A stretch of 64,000 nucleotides of DNA from Antribacter gilvus (GCF_003946865.1 NZ_QXTH01000003.1:248001-312000), one strand, 5' to 3'; positions 48,764 through 58,090 are shown, counted from the first letter of the stretch. Notes: a model not told the origin generated them from the letters alone. Program-made: numbers and translations.

Positions 48764-51103
48764 ATGGACAGGACTGGCCGGGACAGGTCGTTCGCGCGGA
48801 ACCGCCGTCAGGAGCGGATCCGATGGCTGGTCGGCCTCGCCACGGGACTCGCGCTCACTGCCGTCGTGCTGCCGGTACCGCTGGACGAGGCGCAGGGCGC
48901 GCCACGCTTCAACGTGCAGTGCGACGACCTCATCGACGGGATCGAGGGCATCGCGGGGGACGACGAGCTGCCGGGCCACAAAGAGTTCCCGGCCAGCCAG
49001 AAGATCCCCGACTACGAGTACCAGAACGTGGCCGAGGACCTGCGCGAGACGAAGCTGCCCACGCAGGCGGAGCTCGACGCGCTGGAGGGCGACTACAAGC
49101 TGTTCACGCCGGGTACCGAGGACCACATGCTCCGCCGCTGGAAGGTCTACGAAGGCGACTGGGACTGGGACAGATGGCGCAACACGTACATCCCGAACAT
49201 GTCCAACGACGCTCGGGGCGACGGTTTCCACCGCAACGTCGGCCGCAAGCTCAAGCTCGGCGGACCGGACTGGACGTGTGAGGACACCAAGCTCTGGGAC
49301 GAGGAGAAGCTCGATACCGAGCGCCGCTACGACTCGGTGAACCGGAAGAAGAAGCTCGCCTTCGAGCTGAAGTCGGGCGGCTCGCCGCTCAAGCTCGAGC
49401 AGCTCCAGGCCGACCGGGCCCTGATGAGCTCGGGCAAGGGCTGGAAGGTGTACTACGTCTTCAGCCAGGCTCCTGCACCAGGGCAGGTCAGGCTGATGAC
49501 CTCCTATGGCATCAAGTACGTCGTTCTGGAGTCCACGGCGGTGCTGAAGAACCCGCCGAAGGACCCGGACAACAAGTCGATGAGCCCCGACGCGAAGCGG
49601 CCCACGGGAGGATCGGCGAAGGACGTGGCGGCCCGTTCCGGCCGGTCCCCGGCAGAGGCGCGTGAGGCCCAGCGCCTGGCGGAGGACTTCGCCAGGGACC
49701 ACCGCCGTCAGGGCTTCGGACCCCAACGACCCGGTGGCATCGACTGGACCTCGCTGGAGCTGCGGTACGTCTCCGACGACCCGCAGACCAAGGACTTCGG
49801 ATACGCCTTCTCGGCCGCAGAGCTGCCCGACGAGGGTGAGGGCGAGCCGTCGTTCGGCGGCGAGGCGGCGCTCGACCTCTCCTCCGACGCGCTGTTCACC
49901 TGGTTGGCGCTGGACCCGAACCAGTTCTGGGTGAACCTCAACCCGGACACGCCGGAGACCATCATCGACGCGGAGCTCGCGACGACCGACGCGGGGCGGG
50001 TCCTGCTCGAGGCGGACCTGCGGTTCAAGGAGACGCAGAACCGCTACATGGACCCGGAGACGGAGCACGGACGGGCGTTCTGGGACGGGATGGAGCGCAC
50101 GGACGAGGGCCTGCTCTGTCACGGGTCGTACCGGATGTGGGTCGAGCCCAAGCCGGCCACGGTCCGTGAGGACGGTGACCAGGTGTACATCCTGGACGCG
50201 CCGCTGGCAGCCAAGTACGAGCCGTTCGAGATCGACTGGCGCCCGCCGGGCGAAGACCTGTGCGCGAGCGCGCCCCAGGACATCGTGGACCGCAACACCC
50301 AGCGGATCGCCGACACGTTCGCGCCCCTGCTCGAGCAGGCGGTGAACACCGGTCCGGAGTACGCGGACCTGCGTCGCATCTACACCTCGCGGGTCGCTGC
50401 GCAGTGGCTCAGGGAGCGTGATGCTGAGCGGCCTGGTGCCTTCCACGACGTGATCGGCTCGGGAGACGTCTCGCGATGGCCTGCCCGGACGGCCTGGGAC
50501 CCGCAGGACATCTTCGACACGTACCTGGAGCAGATGAGCACGCCGCTGTTCCGGTACGAGTGGACGCACGGGGAGATGGAGTACTGGCTGGACATCGTGG
50601 GAGGCATCACGCTCCCGGACACGCCGCGAGACCCGATGCCGCCGGAGCAGTTCGCCACCGAGCACCCGACGCTACCGGCGACCGTGCGGTCCTCGGTGCA
50701 CGACGCCGTACGCGTGCCGCTGGCCGCTCAGACGGGTGACGCGATCGGCACGTTCGCCGAACCGGTTGAGAGCATGGCCTGGCTCGGCGGAGGTCCGGTC
50801 GTGCAGCTGCCCGATCCCGAGCCGACAGACCCGCCGGACCCTCAGCCCACCGACCCGCCCGGCCCGGAGCCGACGCCCCCGCCCCAGGGTCCGGGGCCGG
50901 GCGCCCCGCCCGGCGGCGACCAGCCGCGGCCGGCTGACGGTCCGCAGGCGCCGGCGGCAGACCGGCCGCGGGTGGTGGCAGCGTCGGGGCCACTTCCCGA
51001 CACCGGGTTCTCCGACCAGTGGATCGCCCCCACCGCGCTGGCGCTCGTCCTGGCAGGCCTGGGCCTCATCGTGCTCCGGCACCGGTGGCCGCGGCGGGAG
51101 TGA
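48764..51103 (+). CDS. LPxTG-type surface protein with endonuclease-like motif
   Basis: 779-residue secreted protein, probably sortase-anchored. Signal peptide at about 20-45 ends near AQGA. The C-terminus has a Pro-rich wall linker (about 685-735), LPDTG (about 744-748), a hydrophobic helix and a basic tail. At about 186-230 the pattern RRYDSV - LAFELKSGG - QLQADRAL - VYYVFS resembles PD-(D/E)xK restriction-endonuclease-fold toxin domains. A large middle region (about 330-600, with EYADLRRIYTSRVAAQWL) is conserved-looking but unassigned. ATG 48764 has GGGGGAG upstream. No immunity-like gene is adjacent. Confidence 0.75.
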   Translation: MDRTGRDRSFARNRRQERIRWLVGLATGLALTAVVLPVPLDEAQGAPRFNVQCDDLIDGIEGIAGDDELPGHKEFPASQKIPDYEYQNVAEDLRETKLPTQAELDALEGDYKLFTPGTEDHMLRRWKVYEGDWDWDRWRNTYIPNMSNDARGDGFHRNVGRKLKLGGPDWTCEDTKLWDEEKLDTERRYDSVNRKKKLAFELKSGGSPLKLEQLQADRALMSSGKGWKVYYVFSQAPAPGQVRLMTSYGIKYVVLESTAVLKNPPKDPDNKSMSPDAKRPTGGSAKDVAARSGRSPAEAREAQRLAEDFARDHRRQGFGPQRPGGIDWTSLELRYVSDDPQTKDFGYAFSAAELPDEGEGEPSFGGEAALDLSSDALFTWLALDPNQFWVNLNPDTPETIIDAELATTDAGRVLLEADLRFKETQNRYMDPETEHGRAFWDGMERTDEGLLCHGSYRMWVEPKPATVREDGDQVYILDAPLAAKYEPFEIDWRPPGEDLCASAPQDIVDRNTQRIADTFAPLLEQAVNTGPEYADLRRIYTSRVAAQWLRERDAERPGAFHDVIGSGDVSRWPARTAWDPQDIFDTYLEQMSTPLFRYEWTHGEMEYWLDIVGGITLPDTPRDPMPPEQFATEHPTLPATVRSSVHDAVRVPLAAQTGDAIGTFAEPVESMAWLGGGPVVQLPDPEPTDPPDPQPTDPPGPEPTPPPQGPGPGAPPGGDQPRPADGPQAPAADRPRVVAASGPLPDTGFSDQWIAPTALALVLAGLGLIVLRHRWPRRE

Positions 51104-51136
51104 CCGCTGCCCCGTGACCGCCCCTGGGTCCCATCG

Positions 51137-51196
51137 CTGTGGGTACGTGAACGGCCGCCCCTCCGTCAGGAGAGGCGGCCGTTCGCGTACCCACAG
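51137..51196. terminator. 60-bp hairpin element C, between surface protein and serA
   Basis: Arms 51137-51164 and 51169-51196, loop GTCA; 26 Watson-Crick pairs, one T/G and one C/A position. Ends identical to elements A and B. It sits between two convergent genes, consistent with a bidirectional transcript end. Confidence 0.75.
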
Positions 51197-51209
51197 CAAA
51201 GCGGAGGGG

Positions 51210-52460
51210 TCAGGCGGGGACCGCCGGGCCCTGCGGAAGCTCCTCGTGCTCGAGGTCGTCGAGCAGCCTCAGGCGGATGGTCGTCTCCATGCGGCCCAGC
51301 TTCTTGGACGCACCACGCTCCGTCACCGCGGAGATGTCCGTGACGACGTAGCCGATCTCGCCGCGCGTGGCGAGCAGCTGACCCTCGATGTTGGCGCCGT
51401 GGTCGGCGAGGATGCGGTTCACCTCGGCGAGCACCCCCGGCACGTTGCGGTGCAGGAGGGCGACGCGGCCCACGCCGGAGGGCGCGAGCTGCAGGTTCGG
51501 CACGTTGACGCTGAGCTCGGTGGAGCCGCTCGTCGTGTAGTCGCGCACCTTGCCCGCCACGAACCGGCCGATCGACTCCTGCGCCTCCTCGGTGGAGCCA
51601 CCGATGTGCGGCGTGAGGATCACGTTCGGGAGGCCGCGCAGGTCGGACTCGAAGGCGTCGCCCTTGGTCTTGGGCTCGTGGGGGAACACGTCGACGGCTG
51701 CTCCGGCGATGTGGCCGCTGATGATCGACTCGCGCAGCGCCGCGTAGTCGACGACGAACCCGCGGGACAGGTTGAGGAAGATCGAGCCCTCGCGCATGCG
51801 GGCGAACTGCTTGGCGCCGAACATGCCGGCGTTGCCGGACCGGCCGTCCACGTGGAGCGTCACCACGTCGGCGGTCTCGAGCAGCTCCTCGAGCGTGTCC
51901 ATGCGGTGGGCGTTGCTGAGCGCGAGCTTCTCGGCGGTGTCGTAGAAGACCACGCGCATGCCGAGGTTCTCCGCGACGATCGACAGCTGGGTGCCGATGT
52001 TGCCGTAGCCCACGATGCCCAGCGTGCGGCCGCGCACCTCGTGCGCGCCGTTCGCCGACTTGTCCCACACGCCATCGTGCAGCATGCGGTCCTTCTCGGT
52101 CATCCGTCGGGTCAGGGCGATGATCTCCGCGAGGGCGAGCTCGACGACCGACCGCGTGTTCTGGAACGGTGCGTTGAACACGACGACGCCTCGGGCCGCG
52201 GCGGCCTGCAGGTCGATCTGGTTCGTGCCGATGCAGAACGCGCCGATGGCCTCCAGCTGCGGAGCCGCCCGGAGGACACGCTCGGTGACGTTGGTCTTGG
52301 ACCGGATGCCGAGGATGGACACGCCTTCCAGCGCCTCGATCAGCTCGGACTCGTCGAGAGCACCCTTGCGGGTCTCGACCTCGAACCCTGCGGACTGCAG
52401 GATCGAGACGGCGAGAGGATGGACGTTCTCGAGGAGGAGGGCGCGCTGCACGAGCACCAT
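51210..52460 (-). CDS. serA: D-3-phosphoglycerate dehydrogenase
   Basis: 416-residue first enzyme of serine synthesis. NAD-binding motif GYGNIGTQLSIVAENLGM (about residues 150-167), the catalytic region RGFVVDYAAL and the His motif LTPHIGGSTEEAQ are present. A C-terminal ACT domain (AEVNRILADHGANIEGQLL) for serine feedback is included, so it is the shorter E. coli-like type without the intervening domain of mycobacterial SerA. ATG 52460 lacks a strong Shine-Dalgarno. Confidence 0.95.
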   Translation of the reverse strand: MVLVQRALLLENVHPLAVSILQSAGFEVETRKGALDESELIEALEGVSILGIRSKTNVTERVLRAAPQLEAIGAFCIGTNQIDLQAAAARGVVVFNAPFQNTRSVVELALAEIIALTRRMTEKDRMLHDGVWDKSANGAHEVRGRTLGIVGYGNIGTQLSIVAENLGMRVVFYDTAEKLALSNAHRMDTLEELLETADVVTLHVDGRSGNAGMFGAKQFARMREGSIFLNLSRGFVVDYAALRESIISGHIAGAAVDVFPHEPKTKGDAFESDLRGLPNVILTPHIGGSTEEAQESIGRFVAGKVRDYTTSGSTELSVNVPNLQLAPSGVGRVALLHRNVPGVLAEVNRILADHGANIEGQLLATRGEIGYVVTDISAVTERGASKKLGRMETTIRLRLLDDLEHEELPQGPAVPA

Positions 52461-52528
52461 GGTGCGCCCCCGCCGGAGGATGTGACAAACGCGTTACGCC
52501 GTCCGTCCGCCTGCTGGGACGGCGGGGC

Positions 52529-54850
52529 TCACACTTCGGCCGAAAACCCCTCCGGCAGATCTCTCGCGTGCGTGACCACGAGCCGTTGCGTGGGCCTCGT
52601 CATCGCCACGTAGAGGTCGGACGTCCCGCCCGGCCCCTCGGCGATCTCAGCGGGCTCCACGAGGACGACGGCGTCGTACTCCAGGCCCTTGGTCTCCCGA
52701 GGGGTCACCACCGTGACCTGAGCGTCCTCGGGACGCTGGCGGGCGAGGCGGGCTGCCTCGTCGGCGCCGAGGGCGGCGGGCAGGGCCTCGGCGAGGGCGG
52801 CGGCCAGGCCGGCCGCCCGGTGCTCGACCGCGACGACGGCCACGCGTCCCGCCTCGGTGCCCACGAACTCCTTGGCGAGGCTGACCGCCTCGGTGACCAC
52901 GGCGTCGTCGGGCACCGCGCGGAGGCCCTTGCGCCCCGAGCCGCCGGGGCCGGACGTCCCGCCCGGGCCGGACGTCCCGCCCGGACCGGACCGGACCACC
53001 GTGAGGGAACCCGGCACGTCGCGGGCCGCGCGCAGCCGCGACACCGGCAGTCCCGCTGCGGTCGCGACGCGCTGCGCCGTGTCGGCGATGGTCGCGGGCG
53101 TGCGGTACGAGATCGTGAGCTCGGCGAGACGCCAGCCGCCGCTGCGGAGGACCGGGTCGAGCTGGGCCGGCCACGAGCGGGCGCCCGCAGCCGACGACGT
53201 CTGCGCCACGTCGCCCACGATGGTGAGCGACCGCGTGGGTACGCGCCGCACGAGCATGTGCCAGGCCATCGGCGACAGCTCCTGCGCCTCGTCGACCACG
53301 ACGTGGCCGTAGGTCCAGGCGCGGTCCGCCGCGGCGCGCTCGGCGGTGGTCAGGCTGGGGCCCGTCGCCGCGAAGCGGGAGGCGAGGGTCTCGGCGTCGA
53401 CCAGGCCGCCGCCCGCCCCGCTGTTCTCCAGCACCGTCCGGGCGTAGTCGAGCTCCGCGGCGCGCTCGGCGTCCCGGGCGCGGGCCTCCGCCAGCGCGAT
53501 CGAGTCGTCCTCGCCGAGGAGCTCGGCGGCCTCGTCGAGGATCGGGACGTCGGACTCCGTCCACGGCGACCCCGCCTCGCGGCGGAGCAGCTCGCGGTCG
53601 CGGCGGGACATCTCCGGCGCCGCCTCGGCGAGGCGGTGCGGCTTGGCGAACAGGTCGCCGACCAGCTTCTCGGGCGTGATCGGGAACCAGGCCAGGTTGA
53701 GGGCGACCCGGATGTCGCGGTGCGACCGGAGGTCCTCCATCACAGAGGCCCGGTCCTCCGCGGCCAGCTGCTCGCCCAGCATGTCGCGGTACTGGTTCGC
53801 GAGGCGGCCCAGCATGTCGCGCACGAAGGTGGCACGAGCCGCGTTGTGCGGCTTGTGGGCGCGGCGGGCGTGCCCGATGGCGTCGCGCACGTCACGCCGT
53901 CGGACCACGAAGTCGTGGCCCTCGACACGGACCGTGAGGTCCCGCTCCGGGACGCGCTCGCGGGCGCGGACGGCGCGGCGGACGATGTCGCGCCACACCA
54001 GCCGGCCCTTGATCTCCGCCACGCGTCCCTCGTCCACGCCGGTGGCGCGGATCCCGGGCAGCAGGTCGCCCACGGTGGAGGAGACCACCCCGGTCTCGCC
54101 GAGCGAGGGCAGCACCTGGTCGATGTACCGCAGGAACGAGCTGGACGGACCCACGAGCAGCACGCCGGAGCGCTCCAGCAGACGGCGGTGCGCGTACAGG
54201 AGATAGGCGGCGCGATGGAGGGCCACGGCGGTCTTGCCCGTGCCGGGGCCACCCTGGACGACGAGCGCGCCCGACAGCTCCGACCGGATGATGCGGTCCT
54301 GCTCCGCCTGGATGGTCGCCACGATGTCGGACATCCGGCCGGTGCGGCCCGTCGCCATCGCCGCCAGCAGCGCACCCTCGCCCGAGAGCGTGGTGGCGTC
54401 GACGTCGGCGGACAGGTCGAGGACCTCGTCCTCCACACCCGTGACGGAGCGACCCTTGGTGACCAGGTGACGCCGGCGGTGCACCCCGTGCGGGTGCAGC
54501 GCCGTTGCCCGGTAGAACGCCTCGGCCGCCGGTGCGCGCCAGTCCGTCAGAAGAGACCGGTGCTCCGCGTCGGTGAGACCGATACGGCCCACGTACCGGG
54601 TGCCGCCCTCCGCCAGGTCCAGGCGACCGAAGGCCAACCGGTCCTCCACGGCGTCCAGCTGAGCCGCCCGGTCCTCGTAGTGCGTCGCGAACGCGTCGCG
54701 CTCGCTGCGGTTCTGCGGCGTCCCCACGGCACCCGTGAGCCGGACCTCCCGAAGCCGTCCGCGTGTGGTGCCCCGTAGCTCGTCGAGGCGGGCGTAGAGC
54801 ACGTCTACGACGGCCTGCTCGCGCTCCAGCTCGTCCCGAATGCTCGTCAC
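52529..54850 (-). CDS. HelD-like UvrD/Rep-family helicase
   Basis: 773-residue superfamily 1 ATPase. An N-terminal coiled coil (VTSIRDELEREQAVVDVLYA, arginine/glutamate rich) precedes Walker A GGPGTGKTAVALHRAAYLLY (about residue 205), DEAQELSP (motif II) and the C-terminal ETKGLEYDAVVLVEP motif. This architecture is that of HelD, which binds RNA polymerase and recycles stalled complexes; some actinobacterial members protect from rifampicin. GTG 54850 follows ACGGAGGTGCGC. Internal GPGGTS repeats form a linker near residue 625. Confidence 0.88.
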   Translation of the reverse strand: MTSIRDELEREQAVVDVLYARLDELRGTTRGRLREVRLTGAVGTPQNRSERDAFATHYEDRAAQLDAVEDRLAFGRLDLAEGGTRYVGRIGLTDAEHRSLLTDWRAPAAEAFYRATALHPHGVHRRRHLVTKGRSVTGVEDEVLDLSADVDATTLSGEGALLAAMATGRTGRMSDIVATIQAEQDRIIRSELSGALVVQGGPGTGKTAVALHRAAYLLYAHRRLLERSGVLLVGPSSSFLRYIDQVLPSLGETGVVSSTVGDLLPGIRATGVDEGRVAEIKGRLVWRDIVRRAVRARERVPERDLTVRVEGHDFVVRRRDVRDAIGHARRAHKPHNAARATFVRDMLGRLANQYRDMLGEQLAAEDRASVMEDLRSHRDIRVALNLAWFPITPEKLVGDLFAKPHRLAEAAPEMSRRDRELLRREAGSPWTESDVPILDEAAELLGEDDSIALAEARARDAERAAELDYARTVLENSGAGGGLVDAETLASRFAATGPSLTTAERAAADRAWTYGHVVVDEAQELSPMAWHMLVRRVPTRSLTIVGDVAQTSSAAGARSWPAQLDPVLRSGGWRLAELTISYRTPATIADTAQRVATAAGLPVSRLRAARDVPGSLTVVRSGPGGTSGPGGTSGPGGSGRKGLRAVPDDAVVTEAVSLAKEFVGTEAGRVAVVAVEHRAAGLAAALAEALPAALGADEAARLARQRPEDAQVTVVTPRETKGLEYDAVVLVEPAEIAEGPGGTSDLYVAMTRPTQRLVVTHARDLPEGFSAEV

Positions 54851-55000
54851 GCGCACCTCCGTACTGTTCGACGATCGTCCCCTGGTGGCGACCATCGCTT
54901 CCGGCCTGACGACCGGCCGTCCATTATTGCCCATCGGCGCCGGACCGTGCGCCGACCGACCCACCGGCGCGGGCGCACTGACAGGTGGTCCGGTCGTGGA

Positions 55001-55006
55001 TAGGAT
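55001..55006 (+). promoter_or_regulatory. -10 hexamer TAGGAT, signalling cluster
   Basis: TAGGAT ends 7 nt before ATG 55014 (10 nt before an in-frame GTG). Leaderless-type promoter. Confidence 0.5.
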
Positions 55007-55013
55007 CGCCGCC

Positions 55014-56354
55014 ATGGTGAGCGGCGGGGCAACCCCTGCGAGGTCCGACGACGGCCTCGGACCCACGCACGACGCGCCGCTCGGCGAGCCCCTGACGATC
55101 CTGCTCGTCGAGGACGACGACGCGGACGCGCTGCTTGTGGCAGAGCTGCTCAAGGACGCCGAGGTCGAGGCCGACCTGCACCGGGTACGCAGCCTCGACG
55201 AGGCGCTCGCGGTCCTGTCGCTCGTCCAGGTCGACTGCCTCCTGCTCGACCTCGGGCTCCCCGACGCCGAGGGCCTCGGCGCCGTCGAGCGGGTCGCCGC
55301 CCAGATCGAGACGCTCCACCTTCCGCCCGCGGTCGTGGTGCTCACCGGCCAGACCGGCGACCACCTCGGCGTGCGCGCCGTCGCAGCGGGCGCCGACGAC
55401 TACCTGGTCAAGGCCGAGACGGACGGCCCGACGCTCGCGCGCTCACTGCGCTACGCGATCCTCCGGCGCCGCTCCGCCGCCCAGCAGCTCGCGCTGTACC
55501 GCAGCGAGGTGCGTGCGGCGGAGACCACCCGACTCGAGCGCGCGCTCCTGCCCAAGGAGCTGGTGCGCGACGAGAAGGTCTCCGTGCGGGTCGGCTACCT
55601 GCCAGGCGGCAACGGCCTGCTCGGCGGGGACTTCTTCGACACCGTCGAGCGGGAGGACGGCACCCTGTTCACGGTGATCGGCGACGTGGCCGGGCACGGG
55701 CCCGACGAGGCCGCGCTGGGCGCGGCCATGCGCACCGCCTGGCGCACGCTCGTCCTGTCCGGCACGGACCCGGACGACGTGCTGCCCCTGATGGAACGGG
55801 TCCTCCTGCCCGAGCGCGGCCGGCCGGAGGTCTTCGTCACCCTCTGCCAGGTGGTCGTCACGCCCGACCGCGGGGCGATGGACGTCTACCTCGCCGGCCA
55901 CCTCCCGCCCCTCCTCGTCACCGGCACCGGCGAGGCCCTCCGGTGCGAGGAGGTGTCGCCGGCCGACCGCGGCCGAGCCCTCGGCATCCCCGTCCGGGGC
56001 TCCTGGCGCCCGCGCCGCGTCGACCTCACCGACCCCTGGACCGCCGTCCTGTACACCGACGGGCTCGTCGAGGCGTCCGTCGTGGACGGGACCGCCGTCG
56101 GGGGCGCAGGCGACGGGCTCCCTCGCAACCGCCGCCTCGGCGCGCCCGGGCTGCGTGCCGTCGTCACGGAGGAGCTGGCCCGGGGCACCGACGAGATCGT
56201 CAACCGGATCCTGCGCCGCGTCCGGAACATCCATGGTGGCCCCCTCGTCGACGACGCCGCGCTGCTGTTCGTCGGCTGGGCCGGGCACGGTGCCACTGCC
56301 CGTGGCGAACGGACGTCCACCCTTGCCGACTCCGTGGAGTGGTCGCGCCTATGA
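55014..56354 (+). CDS. Response regulator-SpoIIE (PP2C) phosphatase fusion
   Basis: 446-residue two-domain protein. Receiver domain (about residues 25-145): acidic pocket LLVEDDDAD, phospho-acceptor Asp in LLLDLGLPD (about 77), Lys in DDYLVKAET. Linker, then PP2C/SpoIIE domain (about 190-425) with GGDFFDTVEREDG and VIGDVAGHGPDEA metal motifs and VLYTDGLVEA. It should dephosphorylate a protein such as an anti-anti-sigma factor when phosphorylated. Overlaps the kinase gene by 4 bp (ATGA). Confidence 0.93.
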   Translation: MVSGGATPARSDDGLGPTHDAPLGEPLTILLVEDDDADALLVAELLKDAEVEADLHRVRSLDEALAVLSLVQVDCLLLDLGLPDAEGLGAVERVAAQIETLHLPPAVVVLTGQTGDHLGVRAVAAGADDYLVKAETDGPTLARSLRYAILRRRSAAQQLALYRSEVRAAETTRLERALLPKELVRDEKVSVRVGYLPGGNGLLGGDFFDTVEREDGTLFTVIGDVAGHGPDEAALGAAMRTAWRTLVLSGTDPDDVLPLMERVLLPERGRPEVFVTLCQVVVTPDRGAMDVYLAGHLPPLLVTGTGEALRCEEVSPADRGRALGIPVRGSWRPRRVDLTDPWTAVLYTDGLVEASVVDGTAVGGAGDGLPRNRRLGAPGLRAVVTEELARGTDEIVNRILRRVRNIHGGPLVDDAALLFVGWAGHGATARGERTSTLADSVEWSRL

Positions 56355-58051
56355 CGGTGCTCTCCGAGTCCTGGGAGCGCACCGCCGACGGAGTCTCCAT
56401 GCGGCGACGGCTCGCCCGCCTGCTCGGCGCGATCGCCGCGATGCTGGCCCTGGCGCTCACCGTGGCACTCCTCGCTCTGACCCAGTCGCGGAGCCTCGGC
56501 CACCGGGTGGAGGGCACCTTCTACGACGCGATCGTCCACGGGGACAACGCCACCATCGCCCTGCGGGACGCCGACGCCGCCGTCCGGTCCTACGTGGCGA
56601 CGTGCGACCCCGCGGCGCTCGGCCAGTACGAGCGGGCGCTCGCGGGCGGGACCGGCTCGGGGGACGCCGGCCCTGCCGGTCTCGACCTCCTCGACGCCTC
56701 CACGCTCGCCGCTCTCGAGCGGGAGGAGAACCCGGAGATCTTCCTTCGCCACGGGTCCGCGGAGGCGAGCGTCGACCAGTGGGTGGCCGTCGTCGGCATG
56801 GCGTCCGTGGAGGCTGTCGACACCGCCCGGGAGGAAGCCCGGACGGGCGGGCCGACCTGTCCTGAGCGGGCGGCAGCGCTGGCGCCGTCGGCCGACCGTG
56901 CCGAGCTCTTCCTCCGGCAGGCCCAGCGCGACGTGGCTGAGTATCTGGACGAGGTGAAGGCTCAGCGCGAGGCGGCCCTCACGACGCAGGAGCACTGGAA
57001 CCAGCTGCTCCTGGGCTCGGTGGTCACGCTGGTGCTCGTGGTGGTGCTCATGGGGGCGCTCATGTGGCTCGCGCTCGAGACCTGGGTGATCAAGCCTCTG
57101 CAGCTGCTCTCGGCGTCCGTACGGATCGTGAGCGGCGGCGTCCTCGAGCGAGAGATCCACCCTGACGTGGGGGTGGGCGAGGTCGCGGTGCTGGCCGCGC
57201 ACGTCGAGACGATGCGGCGTGAGCTGGTGCACCAGGTGGACGAGATCCGCCTGTCGCACCAGGAGATCGAGGACGCGCACCGGCGGCTGAGCCTCCAGAC
57301 GGAGGAGCTCGGGCGGTCGAACCGTGACCTGGAGCAGTTCGCCTACGTGGCGTCGCACGACCTCCAGGAGCCGCTGCGCAAGGTCGCCAGCTTCACGCAG
57401 CTGCTGCGCAAGCGGTACGGCGGGCAGCTCGACGAGACCGCGGACCTGTACATCGACTACGCGGTCGACGGCGCCAAGCGGATGCAGCAGCTCATCCAGG
57501 ACCTGCTGGCGTTCTCGCGGGTGGGCCGTGTCACGGCCGCCCGGACCGACGTCCCGCTCGAGGAGCTGCTGGCGGCGTCGGTGGCGGACCTCGACGAGCT
57601 GATCCAGGAGAACGACGCGGTGGTGACCCACGGGCAGCTGCCGGTGGTCCACGGCGAGCGGGCGCTGCTGAGCCAGCTCGTCACGAACCTGGTCAGCAAC
57701 GCCGTGAAGTTCCGCCACCCGGACCGCCGGCCCGAGGTGCACGTCGACGCGCGGGGGATGCGGGCCCACTGGGAGATCTCCGTGGTCGACAACGGCATCG
57801 GGATCGACCCGCGGTACACCGAGCGCGTGTTCGTGATCTTCCAGCGTCTCCACGGCCGTGAGGACTACCCCGGGACGGGGATCGGCCTCGCCCTCGTCAA
57901 GAGGATCGTGGAGCACCACGGCGGCAGGGTCTGGATCGAACCGACCCCGGGCGGCGGGACCACCGTGCGCTTCACGCTGGCGCGCACGCCGTCCACAGGG
58001 GCGGCGGGGCGTGCGTCGACCGAGCGGGCCCAGTCCACTACGCTCGGGTGA
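56351..58051 (+). CDS. Membrane sensor histidine kinase
   Basis: 566-residue kinase. Transmembrane helices at about 25-45 and 218-242 flank an extracytoplasmic sensor of CHASE3-like length; HAMP (about 245-295) and a helical stretch follow. The phospho-acceptor histidine is in ASHDLQEPLRKV (about 335), a phytochrome-type HisKA. ATPase motifs NAVKF (N), DNGIGID (G1) and GTGIGLALVKRI (G2) are intact. Start overlaps the phosphatase stop. Likely phosphorylates the receivers on both sides. Confidence 0.93.
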   Translation: MTVLSESWERTADGVSMRRRLARLLGAIAAMLALALTVALLALTQSRSLGHRVEGTFYDAIVHGDNATIALRDADAAVRSYVATCDPAALGQYERALAGGTGSGDAGPAGLDLLDASTLAALEREENPEIFLRHGSAEASVDQWVAVVGMASVEAVDTAREEARTGGPTCPERAAALAPSADRAELFLRQAQRDVAEYLDEVKAQREAALTTQEHWNQLLLGSVVTLVLVVVLMGALMWLALETWVIKPLQLLSASVRIVSGGVLEREIHPDVGVGEVAVLAAHVETMRRELVHQVDEIRLSHQEIEDAHRRLSLQTEELGRSNRDLEQFAYVASHDLQEPLRKVASFTQLLRKRYGGQLDETADLYIDYAVDGAKRMQQLIQDLLAFSRVGRVTAARTDVPLEELLAASVADLDELIQENDAVVTHGQLPVVHGERALLSQLVTNLVSNAVKFRHPDRRPEVHVDARGMRAHWEISVVDNGIGIDPRYTERVFVIFQRLHGREDYPGTGIGLALVKRIVEHHGGRVWIEPTPGGGTTVRFTLARTPSTGAAGRASTERAQSTTLG

Positions 58052-58090
58052 CCCGGCCTGGTCAGGGCCGAAGCATCGGGGGGCAGGTTG

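Noticed and set aside
54850-55013. Rifampicin-associated element upstream of the HelD-like gene
   Set aside because: No sequence resembling the inverted repeat known from streptomycetes was found in this gap.
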